This document shows, one piece after another, positions 1 through 11,354 of a DNA stretch of 64,000 bases. The translations under genes and the position numbers were made by a program. The stretch is from contig OX123182.2 of assembly GCA_944739405.2 (NCBI GenBank), positions 64,483,183 through 64,547,182 on the forward strand, given 5' to 3'. Numbering within the stretch: position 1 is the stretch's first letter; every line of letters starts with the position of its first letter. This DNA is from Euclidia mi (Eukaryota > Arthropoda > Insecta > Lepidoptera > Erebidae). The notes beneath the pieces are model-generated. The model was not told the origin of the DNA. It did no database searches and saw nothing but the letters and a program-made list of their open reading frames with translations.

Positions 1-220
1 ACCTTTCAATACCAAAAAATGTCCTTAAAATTAGAGGATATACCTATTCAAATAACTCTTTAGGCGCCCTACCACAGAATAATTAATAGTACTAACGTAG
101 CCTTACTACCTATTACGTGTCGTAATGGATAATGTTATAGGGTTAATGTTCTGAGGCCTCCTCCACCAATAGATAAAACAAATTGATTGGCAATTCTTAC
201 TCATAAAGTCTAAAGATAAA
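1..220. other. Left edge, no gene seen
   Basis: Non-coding AT-rich sequence. If the membrane-protein gene at 2440-6969 starts left of the window, this is part of its upstream intron. No splice-bounded reading frame was found here. Confidence 0.4.
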
Positions 221-593
221 GGCAGCGATAGCCGAGTGGAGATACCAACAGACTGCCATGCAGAGGTTATTGGGTTCGAATCCACGGCGCGCCCCAATGA
301 CTTTTCGGAGTTATGTGCGTATTGAATTGTTAATTATCGCTTGTCCCGTGCCTCGCAGAGCACGTTAAGCCGTCGGTCCCGGTTGTCATAAAGATCTTTG
401 ACAGTCGTTACAGGACGTCAGTCCTTCTAAATAAACTGACACTAGTCTAAACCATGGTATATCGCTATCTCTTCGGGTTGCGGAGGTCAGACAGGCAGTC
501 GCTCTGTGGAAAAGCTAATATTCAACCAAATCCGGTTAGACTAGTAAGCGGACCCTATTGAAACTGGGATAACGCTAAGAGGATGATGATGAC
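221..593 (+). repeat. tRNA-derived SINE
   Basis: The head (about 221-295) resembles a tRNA gene. It has an A-box-like tagccgagtgg and a B-box ggttcgaatcc, but no acceptor-stem pairing. A body follows with gtgcctcgcagagcacg and gtcggtcccgg, and the copy ends in a gatgatgatga tail. The same body recurs at 9571-9992, antisense at 56176-56345, and in part in the 5S-headed SINE at 25892. The head plus tail identify a polymerase III retroposon rather than a working tRNA gene. Confidence 0.72.
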
Positions 594-1979
594 TAAACTC
601 ATAAAGATAAAGCTTTGATATGAGTCACTACAACAAAATTTATTACCAACGTGTTGTTTATTTTTATGCTTATAGATCTTTCTTCTGAATCGTGGTGAAA
701 CTTTGAGAGGTTTGATAAATTTTATTGATACCGTGTCCAAAATCACACATAGGTCACCTTTGTCATGATAACCTGCACTCACGTAGGCGGAGCTGCGGGT
801 GGAAGCTAGTTAAATTATAAAGCAACTCGAAACAATTTTCTGCCGTTGCTTTAAATGAAATCGTTGCTGATACAGCTATTTGCCTACGTAATTTCATTAA
901 AGTAGGAGCTAAAATGTCCTTGTCGCTAAAACATTGTTAAAAGCAAAAACTAGTGCCGGTACCTAGGAATTGTAGCCTAGATCTGCTCTAGGTAGTGTAA
1001 GGATAGTGATAAGACAGGATTATGGAATTAACGTAGAGAAACGTGAAGTCATGCGGCTAAGAGCTTGCCGACAGCTTGGTTGAATTATCTTATAAATGCT
1101 TTGGAAGTTTAGTCTCTCTAGCACCCAATTATGTCTCAAGAGAAAACCCATACTAATATAATAAAACTGAAGAGTTTGTTTGTTTGGTTGAACGCGCTTA
1201 TCTTAGGAACTACCTACTGGTCTAATTAATACGGATACATATTTATTTTCCAAACAAAATCAACTATTACATAAATATTAAAAGCAACTTAATTATGTCT
1301 TAAATTATAATAAGTCTATTTAATATATACAAGACGAAAAATAAATTTAAATTAAACTTAGAAGGCGTCATGAAAGTCATCCGCATCGCAGTCAATCGGA
1401 AGCGTGCCCAGAAGGACTGGCAGCATTGCCTCGTTGTATAGCAATGCTTATCTTTTGTGCTAAATACGTGCTGGTCTAATTTGTTTTTTTTTTTTTTGTG
1501 TTGTATAATGTATAGCCCATTTAACGAGGAAGACCTCATATATCACGGATGTTACCGCGGGCCCAACTAGCACCTAACAGGAACTAACTAGTCTTTCTGT
1601 GTAGGTACTTCAACTTCTATTCAAGTATGTCAGTCTCACGCCAAGCTCTTTTGAATTTATTTGAAACTTAAAATAACTACGAGTACAATAAAGATTTTCA
1701 TGCAAGAATCCCGTTTTTCAATAGTATTTCGATGAAAATATCTTTTGAGGTGAACTTTCGCGAAAGTTTTAAGTTTTTTGAGTGAAAATAATATATTTAA
1801 TGACTTTAAAGCTTTATTCGTATGTGAATAGAAACCTAACTTGACGTTTCAATTCTCACGTTACTAAATGCTTTAATATTATTATAACTAGACTAGGTTC
1901 TAGACTTGCCTTCTGTTTTCGCCATTTATACAATTTAATTAATTTTAGTCCCTTTCAAATATAACTGCATTGAGTTTTT
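594..1979. other. Non-coding stretch
   Basis: No open frame with splice sites and no recognisable element apart from a T-run near 1484-1496. Probably intron of the gene at 2440-6969. Confidence 0.4.
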
Positions 1980-2113
1980 ATATACATACATAGCCTCACG
2001 CCTATAGCCCCGAAGAGGTAGGCAGAGGTGTATTTCTACACCCACTTTTCGCCAGATATACTTTAGTCCCACGTCGGTAATAAGGGGCGAGCCTATTGCC
2101 GTACCGGTAAAGT
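1980..2113 (-). repeat. SINE fragment, antisense
   Basis: This is the reverse complement of the 3' body of the SINE at 34784-35035. It shares the words cacgcctatagccccgaag, aggtaggcagaggtgta, ttcgccagata and gcgagcctattgccgta in the same order. The tRNA-like head is missing. Other pieces of the family lie at 6115-6170, 8738-8880 and 17681-17800. Confidence 0.65.
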
Positions 2114-2439
2114 TTTTATATGCATACAATTATACATGTAGACTAACATTTACCGTATAATTTATACATCTGTGACTGTACAGATGTACCAATTAACTAG
2201 TAGACAGTGTATGTTAGATGATACCTGAAAACTAAATTATTTCTGTTGTATGTTCTCATAGAAATCGTAAACTAAGTGACAAAGGAATTCAATGTTCTGC
2301 TATTGAATGATTTATTTTCAATTTTGGTAAGGGTTAGTACTCTTAAAGCACCACACATAGCCGACCATTACCCACTCAAATACTAGCTTACTGATTAACC
2401 ATCCTTATAATGCTTAGCTAACTAAAACTATTTCCACAG

Positions 2440-2610
2440 ATAATAGTGGGTGTAGCGTGCGGTGTAGCAGCATGCATCGCGCTGGTAGCCATAGGAGCAG
2501 CGTATGCGCGGTGCAGAAGTAAACGGACGCAGCCGCAGCCGCTGCCGCAGCCGAACCAGGACGACGACACTAGGCTTAGAGAGTTCCACAAGCAATTGGA
2601 CTGTTTACGA
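2440..2610 (+). CDS. Membrane-protein gene, transmembrane exon
   Basis: The acceptor tttccacag ends at 2439 and the donor gtaagt starts at 2611. Phase is 0 at both ends and the exon gives 57 codons. It encodes the hydrophobic segment, a basic RCRSKR stop-transfer cluster, a QPQPLPQPNQ linker and an acidic/helical start of the tail. The frame is open from the first base, so this is an internal exon and not a start exon. Confidence 0.7.
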
Positions 2611-5600
2611 GTAAGTATACCACAAAATATTAATAACACTTAATGGCAATTGCGGATCTAGCATCATCCCCGAAGACTTTTAGTACTTCCCTTGATAAAA
2701 CAATAATCATCAGGCTTAAAAGTCAAAGAAAAATAGGCACCCTAAAAGAAAATCCTGGCTCTAGTAAAATATATAAGTTGAGCAAGTTACAGAAGTTCAC
2801 CTACGACATCAGAGTTTTCCGTAGGGTGGTGATAGCCTATGCTTCTAAGTAGCGTCGACAGTGGTGGAATGTCGGTGCATATTTTAAATCTTGCCCTTGG
2901 CTAAAAATAACAAAATGTCGAAATGTTAAAGGAACCTATATGTTAAAACAGCGATTTCAAAACCACATATCCTAAGGGTTAAATGGCAAAGTCAGCAGGA
3001 TTCCTCCAAAACACATTTGTCGTTAAACTGTTCGATTATTTCCCAGTTACGAAACAAAAAACATGTGGAGTTTGATAAAATAAAAGGGCTTTGTGGGATG
3101 TTACGTTTCCTTCCAAATTTGAGAATTTCTTATTCAGAAGACTAACTGAAACAAATTGTTCACAACAAAATCTATCTAATCTGTAATTCGAACGAGCAAT
3201 AAAATCCAACCAATCCAAATTGGCGAAATAACCTAATGTACTTTACCATATTCTTATATAGATGATGCAATTATATGCCTTATACGGATGCGTGCTTCCG
3301 AATAGTACGTTGCATAAGTTTTTAATAGAACCACTTATAAAACATGACGAATGGTGGTACTTATCCGTAAGTTAAGAAATCCAATAAGTTATGAGATTTT
3401 GACGCCCACGTAGGATCTCACGATATGGCATAACTGCTGCCTACTTACTTTCTTATAACATTTCGCTATATGATCCAGATTAGTTATTACTTAACTACTT
3501 GTGACCCGCGTGATTTACTTTGTCGCAGTTTCACTTATTTGTTTGGCAAATTCTCAGTATAGGAAAGGATATTTTGATTTATCCTCTGAGACAAATTTTA
3601 GGGATACAATGTAGCCCTATAAATTTCTCTACCTCTCAATGGAAGTTTCATTCAAAGCGCTTCAGCCGTGCCTGAGATTACAAGTAGAACGACGCATCAA
3701 AAAAATTATAACGGCTATTTATACATAGGTAACTTGGTAACAAACATTAATATACGCGTATTTTGTGTATGTTGATAAATATAATATATGAGCCCACAAG
3801 GAAACATTGAAATCACAGACACACACTTTAATTTTAATTATTTAATATACATGCATAGATTAATAAGGCCATCGATGATAACACAATTTTAATATTGCAG
3901 CCACATGCGTACACTCTGCTGGCGATCCTGAATCACACGAGGCATCAAGTGAGGGAACTCTACCAGCTTGGGAACAACGATGCTGCTATGGCCTATAGGT
4001 AATATGAAAATATATACATTTACGTTTCGTTTAAACTACTACATAATAATATGTACGAAAAGGTTCGAGGAAAAGAGGTCGTGAAAACAATTTTAAGAAC
4101 GAAAAGTTGTCTTTTTTAAATTAGTTTTGAATTAATTGCTTGATAATCTATGATCCTATTTATGTTTGCAACCCTGGCAAATAAAAAAGAAATCTTCAGT
4201 TTAACCAAATAATTCTATAAAGACAACTAAAATCTCTGGTGGCGGCTAAAAAGAATTGCGAACTACTCTCATTGAAATAGACGCAAAGGTGGTAGGTACG
4301 TGTTATCGATAAAGTATTTATTTATTCCCACGAACGTTTTGCTCGTACTCGCGGTAAATACGCAAGAACCAATGACCCAAAATAAACAGATTGCAGGCGT
4401 GTTCCAATAACACAGTGAACGTATCGTGTTGACAGGCTGGCTACAAAAAACAAGCTTCAAACACTGTTGAGACACCGCCACAACGTTTGTTTACATTTAC
4501 TAGTTAAGATAATGGAGACGCTTGTAGGTGGGGCTGGGGCGGTCATCTGTGATGTTGAGCAACGGCTAATAGATGTGTTGCGTGTGCCATATGATGACGG
4601 TTTTATATGCTTTGAGGTATAAAACTGAAAGCATTTATCATTGATCAAGGCTTTAAAAAAACCACATGAACGTTAGAACAACATGTTATTTTGATAAATA
4701 TAGGTTATAGTTTGTACAATAAAGTCAATTACTTTATTGAGACTTGTACATGTATCTATACAAAATATCTTATTTTAGACGTCTATTTCATAGTTTATGT
4801 CTATTTCATATTTAGGTATCTAGAAAAGGAGCAAATAGCGAGGATTTTTTTGTAAGGGCGATTTCAGAATAGCGTTTTATACACGCGTATCAGCTCGTTT
4901 TTGGGAGCGCATGTAGGCGCGTATAGGCGCGCCGTTGGGCACACGCGCAACTCGTACGAGCGTTGACGCGACGAGTCGTCAGAATCCATGTTGACACTCA
5001 CAAGATATCACTATTGTTTCGAGCGAACACGCCGAAATATACCCGTTTACGCGAGTCCGGTTTTTTGAAGTGCGTAATATAGCGCGCGTGTAAGCGCGTA
5101 CGCTGAAACGACCGTATACGCGCAGAAAAATACGCTAATCTGAAACCGCCCTTACGCGAGTTCGGTTTTTTGAAGCGCGTATTGTAGAGCGCGTGTACGT
5201 GCGTATGCTGAAACGACCGTAGGTATACGCGCAGAAAATGCGCTTATCTGAAACCGCCCTTAAGTAAAAATGCAGATTAATAAATTAAGAGTCACATAAC
5301 ATTTTTATAGAACGTCTAACGTAAAATTTAATTTAGAAGTTGTTTTACAAAGTGGACTTAAATCAAGGAGGAATGAGCATAGTAATCGACATTAATTTAT
5401 ACATCTGACTAGCCAGCTTTAAAGCTTTATCAACTTACAATTCTTAAAAGTAACGGAATAATTTTGGAACGGACGAACATTGGAACGACAGAGTTTCGAG
5501 CATTGACATTGATTGATAGGTGATTGACCATTACAATCCTTGATTACAGTTAAATAAATTTAAAGAGATTGATAACGTTTATACGAAGTAAGGGCGGTTT

Positions 5601-6969
5601 CAGATTAGCGTATTTTTCTGCGCGTGTACGATCGTTTCAGCATACGCGCTTACACGCGCGCTACATTACGCGCTTCAAAAAACTGGACTCGCGTAAACGG
5701 GCATATTTCGGCGTGTTCGCGCGAAGCGATAGTGACATCGTGTCAGTGTCAACATGGACTCAGATGGCTCGCGCTTATACGAGTTTTGAAGCACGTCAAC
5801 ACTCGTACGAGTTGCGCGTGTGCTAAAAGACGCGCCTACACGCGCTTACATGCGCTTCCAAAAACGAGCTTATACGCGCGTATAAAACGCTAATCTGAAA
5901 CCGCCCTAAGTACAACAGAATTGGCATCGGTATCAGTTTTAAAATAACCGATTGGCACGTTCAGATAAATCATCTTCATTTTCTATAACCAGTTTGATCA
6001 CGTATGGAGTCAGAGTCAGATGCAGGAGTATTTATGTAGGATTCAATATTGTGATAATCAACCGAATGAGATATTCTTTGTGATTTTTCCTGTACATGTG
6101 TACATATGTACATACCTACATAGACTCACGCCTGTTTCCCGAAGGGGTAGGCAAAGAATACGGAAGGCCATTTGCAACGATCCTGACATATCTCTCTTAC
6201 TTCATTCGCTCACATATGGTATTAAAAAAATATAACCCTGGCTGCCGGCCTGTGTGTATGTATATAGGTAGGTATATAGGTACGTAGCTACATAGTCGAT
6301 TCTCTTTAGTATAAGAATATTAGAATGTATTCGAAATAGCCCAGGAAGAAGTTTCTCTGGTGCTTACCTCATTGTTTTGTTACAGTTGCATCCTGAGCGA
6401 TTTAGCCAAGTTGCTCATATTGTTGAACAAGCAGCAAGTACCCGTCGTACCTGATGAATGGCCGCGGCTGGCGAGTTGGGCAGAGAGGTACCTACTTAAC
6501 TTTTTATTTGTCTTCTCTAGTCTATTAACAAGTTTATTCACCGAACCGAAGTACCTTGTACATAATTTTATCTAATAGCTTAACCGTGTTAATTTTCAGA
6601 ATCCTCAAACGCTACAGTCGTACAAATGTGAACGCGCAGCAGGAAGGTCGACTAGTTAACATCCTCCCAGCCCCACCGAGCCAGAGCTCAGACTCCGAAA
6701 ATACCCAGCAGTCGTTCTCCACATTCAAACCTCCTTCCTACTCCCCAACGTCCTATGACAGCAATATTATAGATAAGGAAATGGAGTGCGAGTGGAGTGA
6801 CGCTGGCAGGCCACCCAGTTACTCACAAGTAGAAAGAGAAAGAGAGACCATCGTCCTCTCCGACCCATGGGAGAGAAGACCGATTGTAAGAAGAGAAAGC
6901 GTCTGGTTAGAAGACGAATTCTTCGAAATGACCAGGCGGCCCCAAGACGAACTAACCACTGAACTTTAA
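2440..6969 (+). CDS. Single-pass membrane protein with PPxY tail (3' part of gene)
   Basis: Four exons join in frame: 2440-2610, 3901-3998, 6386-6487 and 6600-6969 (741 bases, 246 codons plus TAA). All junctions are GT-AG and the phases match (0, 2, 2). The visible protein opens inside a hydrophobic segment of about 20 residues (VGVACGVAACIALVAIG), followed by an R/K-rich stop-transfer stretch. Next comes a helical cytoplasmic region over the middle two exons, then a Ser/Pro-rich tail with two PPSY sequences, which fit the PPxY ligand class for WW domains such as those of NEDD4-type ubiquitin ligases. The start codon and any signal peptide or ectodomain must lie left of the window. The layout suits a type I receptor or adaptor, but I do not recognise the family and assign no function. 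Two MITEs sit in the intron between 3998 and 6386. Confidence 0.72.
3901..3998 (+). CDS. Membrane-protein gene, second visible exon
   Basis: The acceptor aatattgcag ends at 3900 and the donor gtaata starts at 3999. The 98 bases enter in phase 0 and leave two bases (AG) that complete a Ser codon with the next exon. The encoded segment reads as amphipathic helix (YTLLAILNHTRHQVRELYQL). Confidence 0.7.
4856..5259 (-). mobile_element. PIF/Harbinger-like MITE with internal tandem duplication
   Basis: Both ends carry the terminal inverted repeat GGGCGRTTTCAGAWTAGCG. The flanks are TAA (left) and TTA (right), the TWA target class of PIF/Harbinger elements. It is the inverted relative of the element at 5592-5906. 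Its last third is present twice: bases 5042-5152 repeat at 5152-5259 with about 110 bp period, each copy ending in ctgaaaccgccc. It lies in an intron of the membrane-protein gene and has no coding capacity. Confidence 0.72.
5592..5906 (+). mobile_element. PIF/Harbinger-like MITE
   Basis: A 315-bp element with terminal inverted repeats GGGCGGTTTCAGATTAGCG and its exact reverse complement. It is flanked on both sides by TAA (5589-5591 and 5907-5909). The inside is rich in alternating CG/CA words (cgcgcttacacgcgcgc). The open frames across it come from this composition and are not genes. Confidence 0.8.
6115..6170 (-). repeat. SINE fragment
   Basis: A short antisense piece containing cacgcctgtttcccgaag and gggtaggcaaagaa, matching the 3' body of the SINE at 34784-35035. 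Confidence 0.5.
6386..6487 (+). CDS. Membrane-protein gene, third visible exon
   Basis: The acceptor ttgttacag ends at 6385 and the donor gtacct starts at 6488. It enters one base into a Ser codon and leaves two bases (AG) for an Arg codon. It encodes a leucine-rich helix (ILSDLAKLLILLNKQQ) and then VPDEWPRLASWAER. Confidence 0.7.
6600..6969 (+). CDS. Membrane-protein gene, terminal exon with PPxY motifs
   Basis: The acceptor aattttcag ends at 6599, and TAA at 6967-6969 ends the protein. It encodes about 122 residues of polar, Ser/Pro- and Glu/Arg-rich tail with PPSYSPTSYDS and PPSYSQVERE. The spacing of the two PPxY sites, about 40 residues, would let one partner with paired WW domains engage both (inference). 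Confidence 0.72.
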
Positions 6970-7145
6970 TCTTAGTAAAACAGTGTAATATTAATTTTAT
7001 AAGTATTTGGTTCACCATTCCAAGTCTGACAAGTACAAAATACAAGATTACTAATATTTAGATTGTAATATTTTGTAAATTTGTAGTGGTGCTTTCAAAC
7101 TTGTCTTTATCTATTTACCTACTTTATATTTTCTTAGCATTTTGT

Positions 7146-7151
7146 ATTAAA
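7146..7151 (+). promoter_or_regulatory. ATTAAA polyadenylation signal candidate
   Basis: A variant polyadenylation hexamer 177 bases after the stop codon of the membrane-protein gene. The canonical AATAAA at 7227 competes with it. Confidence 0.4.
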
Positions 7152-7226
7152 TACAATAAGTAGCATTTTTATTCGTTAATGAAATTCTTGTGTTATCTTT
7201 TCAAAAGAAAATCTAATTATTCATTA

Positions 7227-7232
7227 AATAAA
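7227..7232 (+). promoter_or_regulatory. AATAAA polyadenylation signal candidate
   Basis: A canonical hexamer within attaaataaatt, about 260 bases past the stop codon of the membrane-protein gene, followed by T-rich sequence. Confidence 0.45.
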
Positions 7233-8173
7233 TTATGAAGTTGTTATTTGCTGTCATATAAAATAATATTAAAATAATTGACATGTATTTAAAGAATTAC
7301 ACTAATGGGCGTTTCTTGTGAATAGAAGCCTCTTTGTGATCACAATCACAAGAACTTTAACGAAGTTACGCATCTGGATACTTTGCTTTAATAAGTAGAT
7401 CTTGCATAAATAATATTATATTAAGATATTCTAAAACCAAAGTAGAATGTATAATAGTTTTCTAGTCTTATAGAAGAAATTCAAAACGTTTCACTATCCT
7501 AAGGTTTCGTTGCAACATGTTTCTTTGTAATTTTATGATACTTGTATACTTATATTCCTAGTTAAACTAATTACGTAGACGTTATTTATTTTATACCACC
7601 TGTTAAAACCAATGTAAAATAGCTAGAGCTATGTAGGGTAGAAATACTATGTAGGTACCAACCAAGTGTGGCTTTGGTAAATACTTATGTCCCTAGTTCT
7701 CGATAACCTGTGTCAAATAATGCCATGTTTGATGTCTTTTCAAACATTTAAACAGAAGAAATGTTTAAAATTTCATCTTGATATTTCTAATAATCGAAGT
7801 TTTTGAAGACCCTTAGACGTATTTCTATTTCACCACATTTATATCGCCTTTTACTTAGTAAAAGGTTGTTAGTTCTACCTAATAAGTATAATTATAATGA
7901 TATGTACGTGTAAATAATAGATATAGGTATTAATATTTCGAACTAAACAATACCTTTAAGACCAAGTGCCTAAACATTGTTAAAGAAAAACAACGAAAAT
8001 ATACCTATTTGTTACAATAGGATAGAGTATGTTTATTTTATGTTTGTTAAAATAATAAAGATGTCTATATTCTTGTTTATGGTTAATTTTATGAACCTCT
8101 TATCGACAGTGCACACAGCGGCACATTAGCTAAGTACCTAGGTATGCCTATACTCCAATATTATACTCTAGAA

Positions 8174-8486
8174 CAGCGTTGCCCATTTGCTGGGTCGCGA
8201 CCCGGTACCGGGCCGTCAAATTAAAATACCGGGTCGCAACATTCCCGCCTTGTTTTAAAAATAATACCTACTGTCGATCGACGTACCTATAGTTTAGTGA
8301 TTAAATAGGCAACACCAAAATATTATAATTAAGTACCTTGTATTAATCAAAAACATGTCTACTATTAATAAATGTGAATTATTTAACCTTAATGGAACCA
8401 GCTTGAGTTTCAAAGTATTCAATGGTTCACGAAGGGGCAATGTGAAAATTACCGGGCCATGGCAGAACAATGTTTGGGCAACACTG
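8174..8486. mobile_element. hAT-type MITE with perfect 8-bp target duplication
   Basis: A 313-bp element. Its ends are CAGCGTTGCCCA and, reverse-complemented, CAGTGTTGCCCA, fitting the hAT terminal pattern YARNG. CTCTAGAA occurs directly outside both ends (8166-8173 and 8487-8494), an exact 8-bp duplication as hAT transposases make. Inside the left end there is a short gggtcgcgaccc palindrome. No transposase is present. Confidence 0.85.
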
Positions 8487-8737
8487 CTCTAGAACCTACA
8501 GCAAACATAAAAGTGTTAGGTCAAATTAAAATGGATGAGTTTACCTACCCATATGAACGCCATATGCCACATCTATACCCAGTTATCAGAGGCGATAATC
8601 GTATTCCATACATAATAGGAGTCATAAAAATGCATATCGAATTGAAAGTGAAATCAAATCATAATTAGTTATGCAAGTGGTTGGACGCGGCACAACGCCC
8701 TCCTACCTCGTGACTCGTGTTCTGAATATAATTTAAT

Positions 8738-8880
8738 GCATAGCCTGCATAAATTCACGCCTGTTTTCCAGAAAGATTGGTTGATGCATATATTCCTACT
8801 AAGTGATGACTTATTGACTGCTCCGAGGCGTGTACGTGTTTGATGCAACCAGGATAACGCTAGGACGATGATGATGATAT
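8738..8880. repeat. Decayed SINE remnant with GAT tail
   Basis: It contains ttcacgcctgttttcc, gctccgaggcgtgtacg and a terminal ggacgatgatgatgat, the tail seen on the other tRNA-derived SINEs here. The head is lost. Confidence 0.45.
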
Positions 8881-9570
8881 AGAAGCTAGCTAGTCACTGC
8901 TACACGTGACTGAACTATATAATAGGTATGGTATATGGTATGTAAAACCTTGAATGAAAACACTCAAAAGATCACTGTAATGTCCAGTGCAGGATTAGCC
9001 GATACGCAAATTCAGCAATTGCTAAGGGTATCGCATTTTAGGGGGCAACAGAAAAAGTGCCACATACCACTCGCCACTCTGGCCTCGCTAACGCTTCCCA
9101 TCCAAAAGTTTTGGATTTTGGATTGTCTGATTTACCTTACCTACAGATAGGGCCCACGCTAACGCTTTGCTGTGTCATCCATAAGTCTTGCAGTTTGGAT
9201 TGCCTGCTTTACCTTACGACATCATCATGAATTGCTCAGGGCGTCAAGTAAGTAGTCTTAATCCGGCACTGGTAATTTCCTCTAGACCAAATTTCGGCAC
9301 GTGCATCAGGAATATCAGGATTGATGCCGGCGCGGCGGGGCAGCCAGTTACAAGGAAAACTAGCTCACAACGCGACACTAATTATTTTAGTGTACAAGTC
9401 AGTCAAATTCGCAAATTAATCCTTTCCGCCTTACTTAAACGTTGACTAAATCTAAATCAAATTTAAGTTGTAGCAGAAGTTATTTTAAAATTAAAAAAAC
9501 ATTTTTGCTAAATTATTCTCTAAAATTTGGCAAAAATATCCAATTGAAATAAATAAGTACCTTCCTCTAA

Positions 9571-9992
9571 AGGCATAGCGTAGTAGAGATACCAACACAC
9601 TACCTGTATCGGGCTTATATCCCACGGCGTGCACCACTTACTTTTCGAAGTTACGAATATATTAAGCTTCGGAGAGTACGATAAACCCTCGGTCCCGGCT
9701 GTCATGAAGATCTTTGACTGTCCATGTAGGGACATAGGTAGGTACCTTCACTTCAATATTCTGACAAATATGCTTTGACCAGTAAACAAACCCGGGGATC
9801 TACGGCAAGAGTCATGGCTGCAACCGGAATCGATATAACACCATTGGCATGTCTAGAATAATTTTTAACGGTGAACCTGGGTCTTCACAAAACAATGGGG
9901 TGCAGTTTTTCGGTAACCAATATTCTGCGGTGGGCACTAGACATATCCCCTGCTTTATACACCTATGTAGATATAAAACTAGGACGATGATA
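9571..9992 (+). repeat. tRNA-derived SINE, diverged
   Basis: Same family as 221-593. It has aggcatagcgtagtagagat in place of the head, then cggtcccggctgtcatgaag and atctttgactgtcc in the body, and ends in ctaggacgatgat. The B-box is degenerate (gcttatatccc). Confidence 0.6.
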
Positions 9993-10485
9993 AACTGCCA
10001 TCTTCAAAGTCTTTTAAAAAAATCAAAACAAGACTAAACCTGGTATTTTAATATTTAGTTCACGTTTTATAATGATGCTCTAAGTTTCCATGTGCAGATA
10101 GAGCAAAGTACTAGGTACTTTTTTATGCGTCTACTGTTGTCCACTCGATACTTACAAGGGACTATACTTCATGTGGTCTTTAAAATTGGTATTTGTGTCC
10201 GATGATTGTGTGTTTGTAAAATTCCTAGTGATGCAGGATTGATTACTACTGTTTCGCACCTGCACTAGGCATCCTCAGAAGCGATGGACAACAATTATTG
10301 AGCTTAAAACTCTTACACTTAAAGGACATTGGGCGTATGCCGACCCGTTCATGGACATTGACGAATTTGGTATAAAGTGAAAGAGCATAAATGCACTTAC
10401 CGTTACGTATGGTTTTTTTTTTTTTTAATCCATGAGAGGACAAAGTTTGAACTTGAAAATATTGGTAAAAAAAGTAAAAGTCTAA
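9993..10485. other. Intergenic, nothing recognised
   Basis: AT-rich sequence with a T-run near 10411-10425. No supported gene. Confidence 0.4.
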
Positions 10486-10895
10486 AGCTGATTTTCCACC
10501 AGAGTGGCGAGACGAGGCGAGGCGAGGAGAGAATTGAAATTTGTATGGCAAATTTTCAATTCTCTCCCAGCGCATCTTTGGTGTGGATTGGCGAGAATAT
10601 GCGAGGCGTGAATTGAAATATTCGTTTGTGTAAAAATGAACCGTATAGATTCCGACATAGAGTATAAATTAACTTTGCAACAGAAACACGCTTCTCGCGA
10701 TACAGAAATTGCGTGTGTAATGCAAGACGAACTCAAACAACACGGTACCTATATCTTTATCTAATGAAGCCTACGGGCGGCGCGGCGCGGCGGTCACGCG
10801 CGAGCTCGCGATGGCAATTTTTAGTGCAAAGGGTCAGTGCGATTTCAATTCTCTTCTCGCCTAGCTCGTCTCGCCACTCTGGTGGAAAATCACCT
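10486..10895. mobile_element. MITE with 25-bp terminal inverted repeats
   Basis: The left end agctgattttccaccagagt and the right end are reverse complements, with one mismatch over about 30 bases (tggcgagacgag continues the arm). Both ends are flanked by TAA (10483-10485 and 10896-10898), again the TWA class. The subterminal DNA carries repeated gaggcgag / tctcgcc words and a GC-rich core (ggcggcgcggcgcggcgg). The open frames over it are by-products. Confidence 0.78.
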
Positions 10896-11186
10896 TAATA
10901 CTCTATTTAAGTAGGTAATATAAATTGTCGTTCTGTTAAAATAGCGACAAAACGTATTCTGTCCAGTGCACGCACGTGCCTGTCCCTGTCGTGTGATAAT
11001 TCATGCCATTAGATGGAAACAATCCAGATTTTAGAGATTTCCTACAGTTAACATATGAAGAACAGATATTATTCACATTGGGAAGCTATCATCTACGATT
11101 AGACAAGTCGTACCTACTGCCATGAGCATAATGAGAGCAAATGGCGTCTACGTGATAGAGTTCTATCGGCACCAAGATTTTATCAC

Positions 11187-11354
11187 TACATAGTATAAAG
11201 CAAAGTCTCTCTTCTGTCTGTCTGTCCCTAAGTATGCTTAAATCTTAAAAACTACGTAACGGATTTTAATGCGGTTTTTTTAATAGATAATATGATTCAA
11301 GAGGAAGGTTTAATTATGTATAATTGACGCGGGCGAAGCCGCTGGCGACGTCTA
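11187..11354 (+). mobile_element. Helitron-like non-autonomous element
   Basis: A short repeat beginning near tatagtataaagcaaagtctctc and ending gcgggcgaagccgctggcgacgtctag followed by t. A GC hairpin just before a CTAG|T end is the Helitron pattern. A second copy with the same layout lies at 16738-16940. The 5' boundary is uncertain. Confidence 0.45.

Larger units (their letters stand above)
6970..8165 (+). other. 3' untranslated region and intergenic sequence
   Basis: AT-rich with no coding frame. The membrane-protein transcript probably ends in its first few hundred bases, where polyadenylation signals occur (7146 and 7227). Confidence 0.5.

Noticed and set aside
232..300. Functional tRNA gene
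   Set aside because: A- and B-box words are present but no cloverleaf stems form, and a SINE body plus GAT tail follow.
5569..5893. Arg/Ala-rich proteins over the CG-rich intron segment
   Set aside because: The frames come from the alternating CG words of a MITE with exact inverted ends and TAA duplications.
6767..7045. Minus-strand 92-codon frame
   Set aside because: Antisense to the terminal exon of the membrane-protein gene, without splice or start support.
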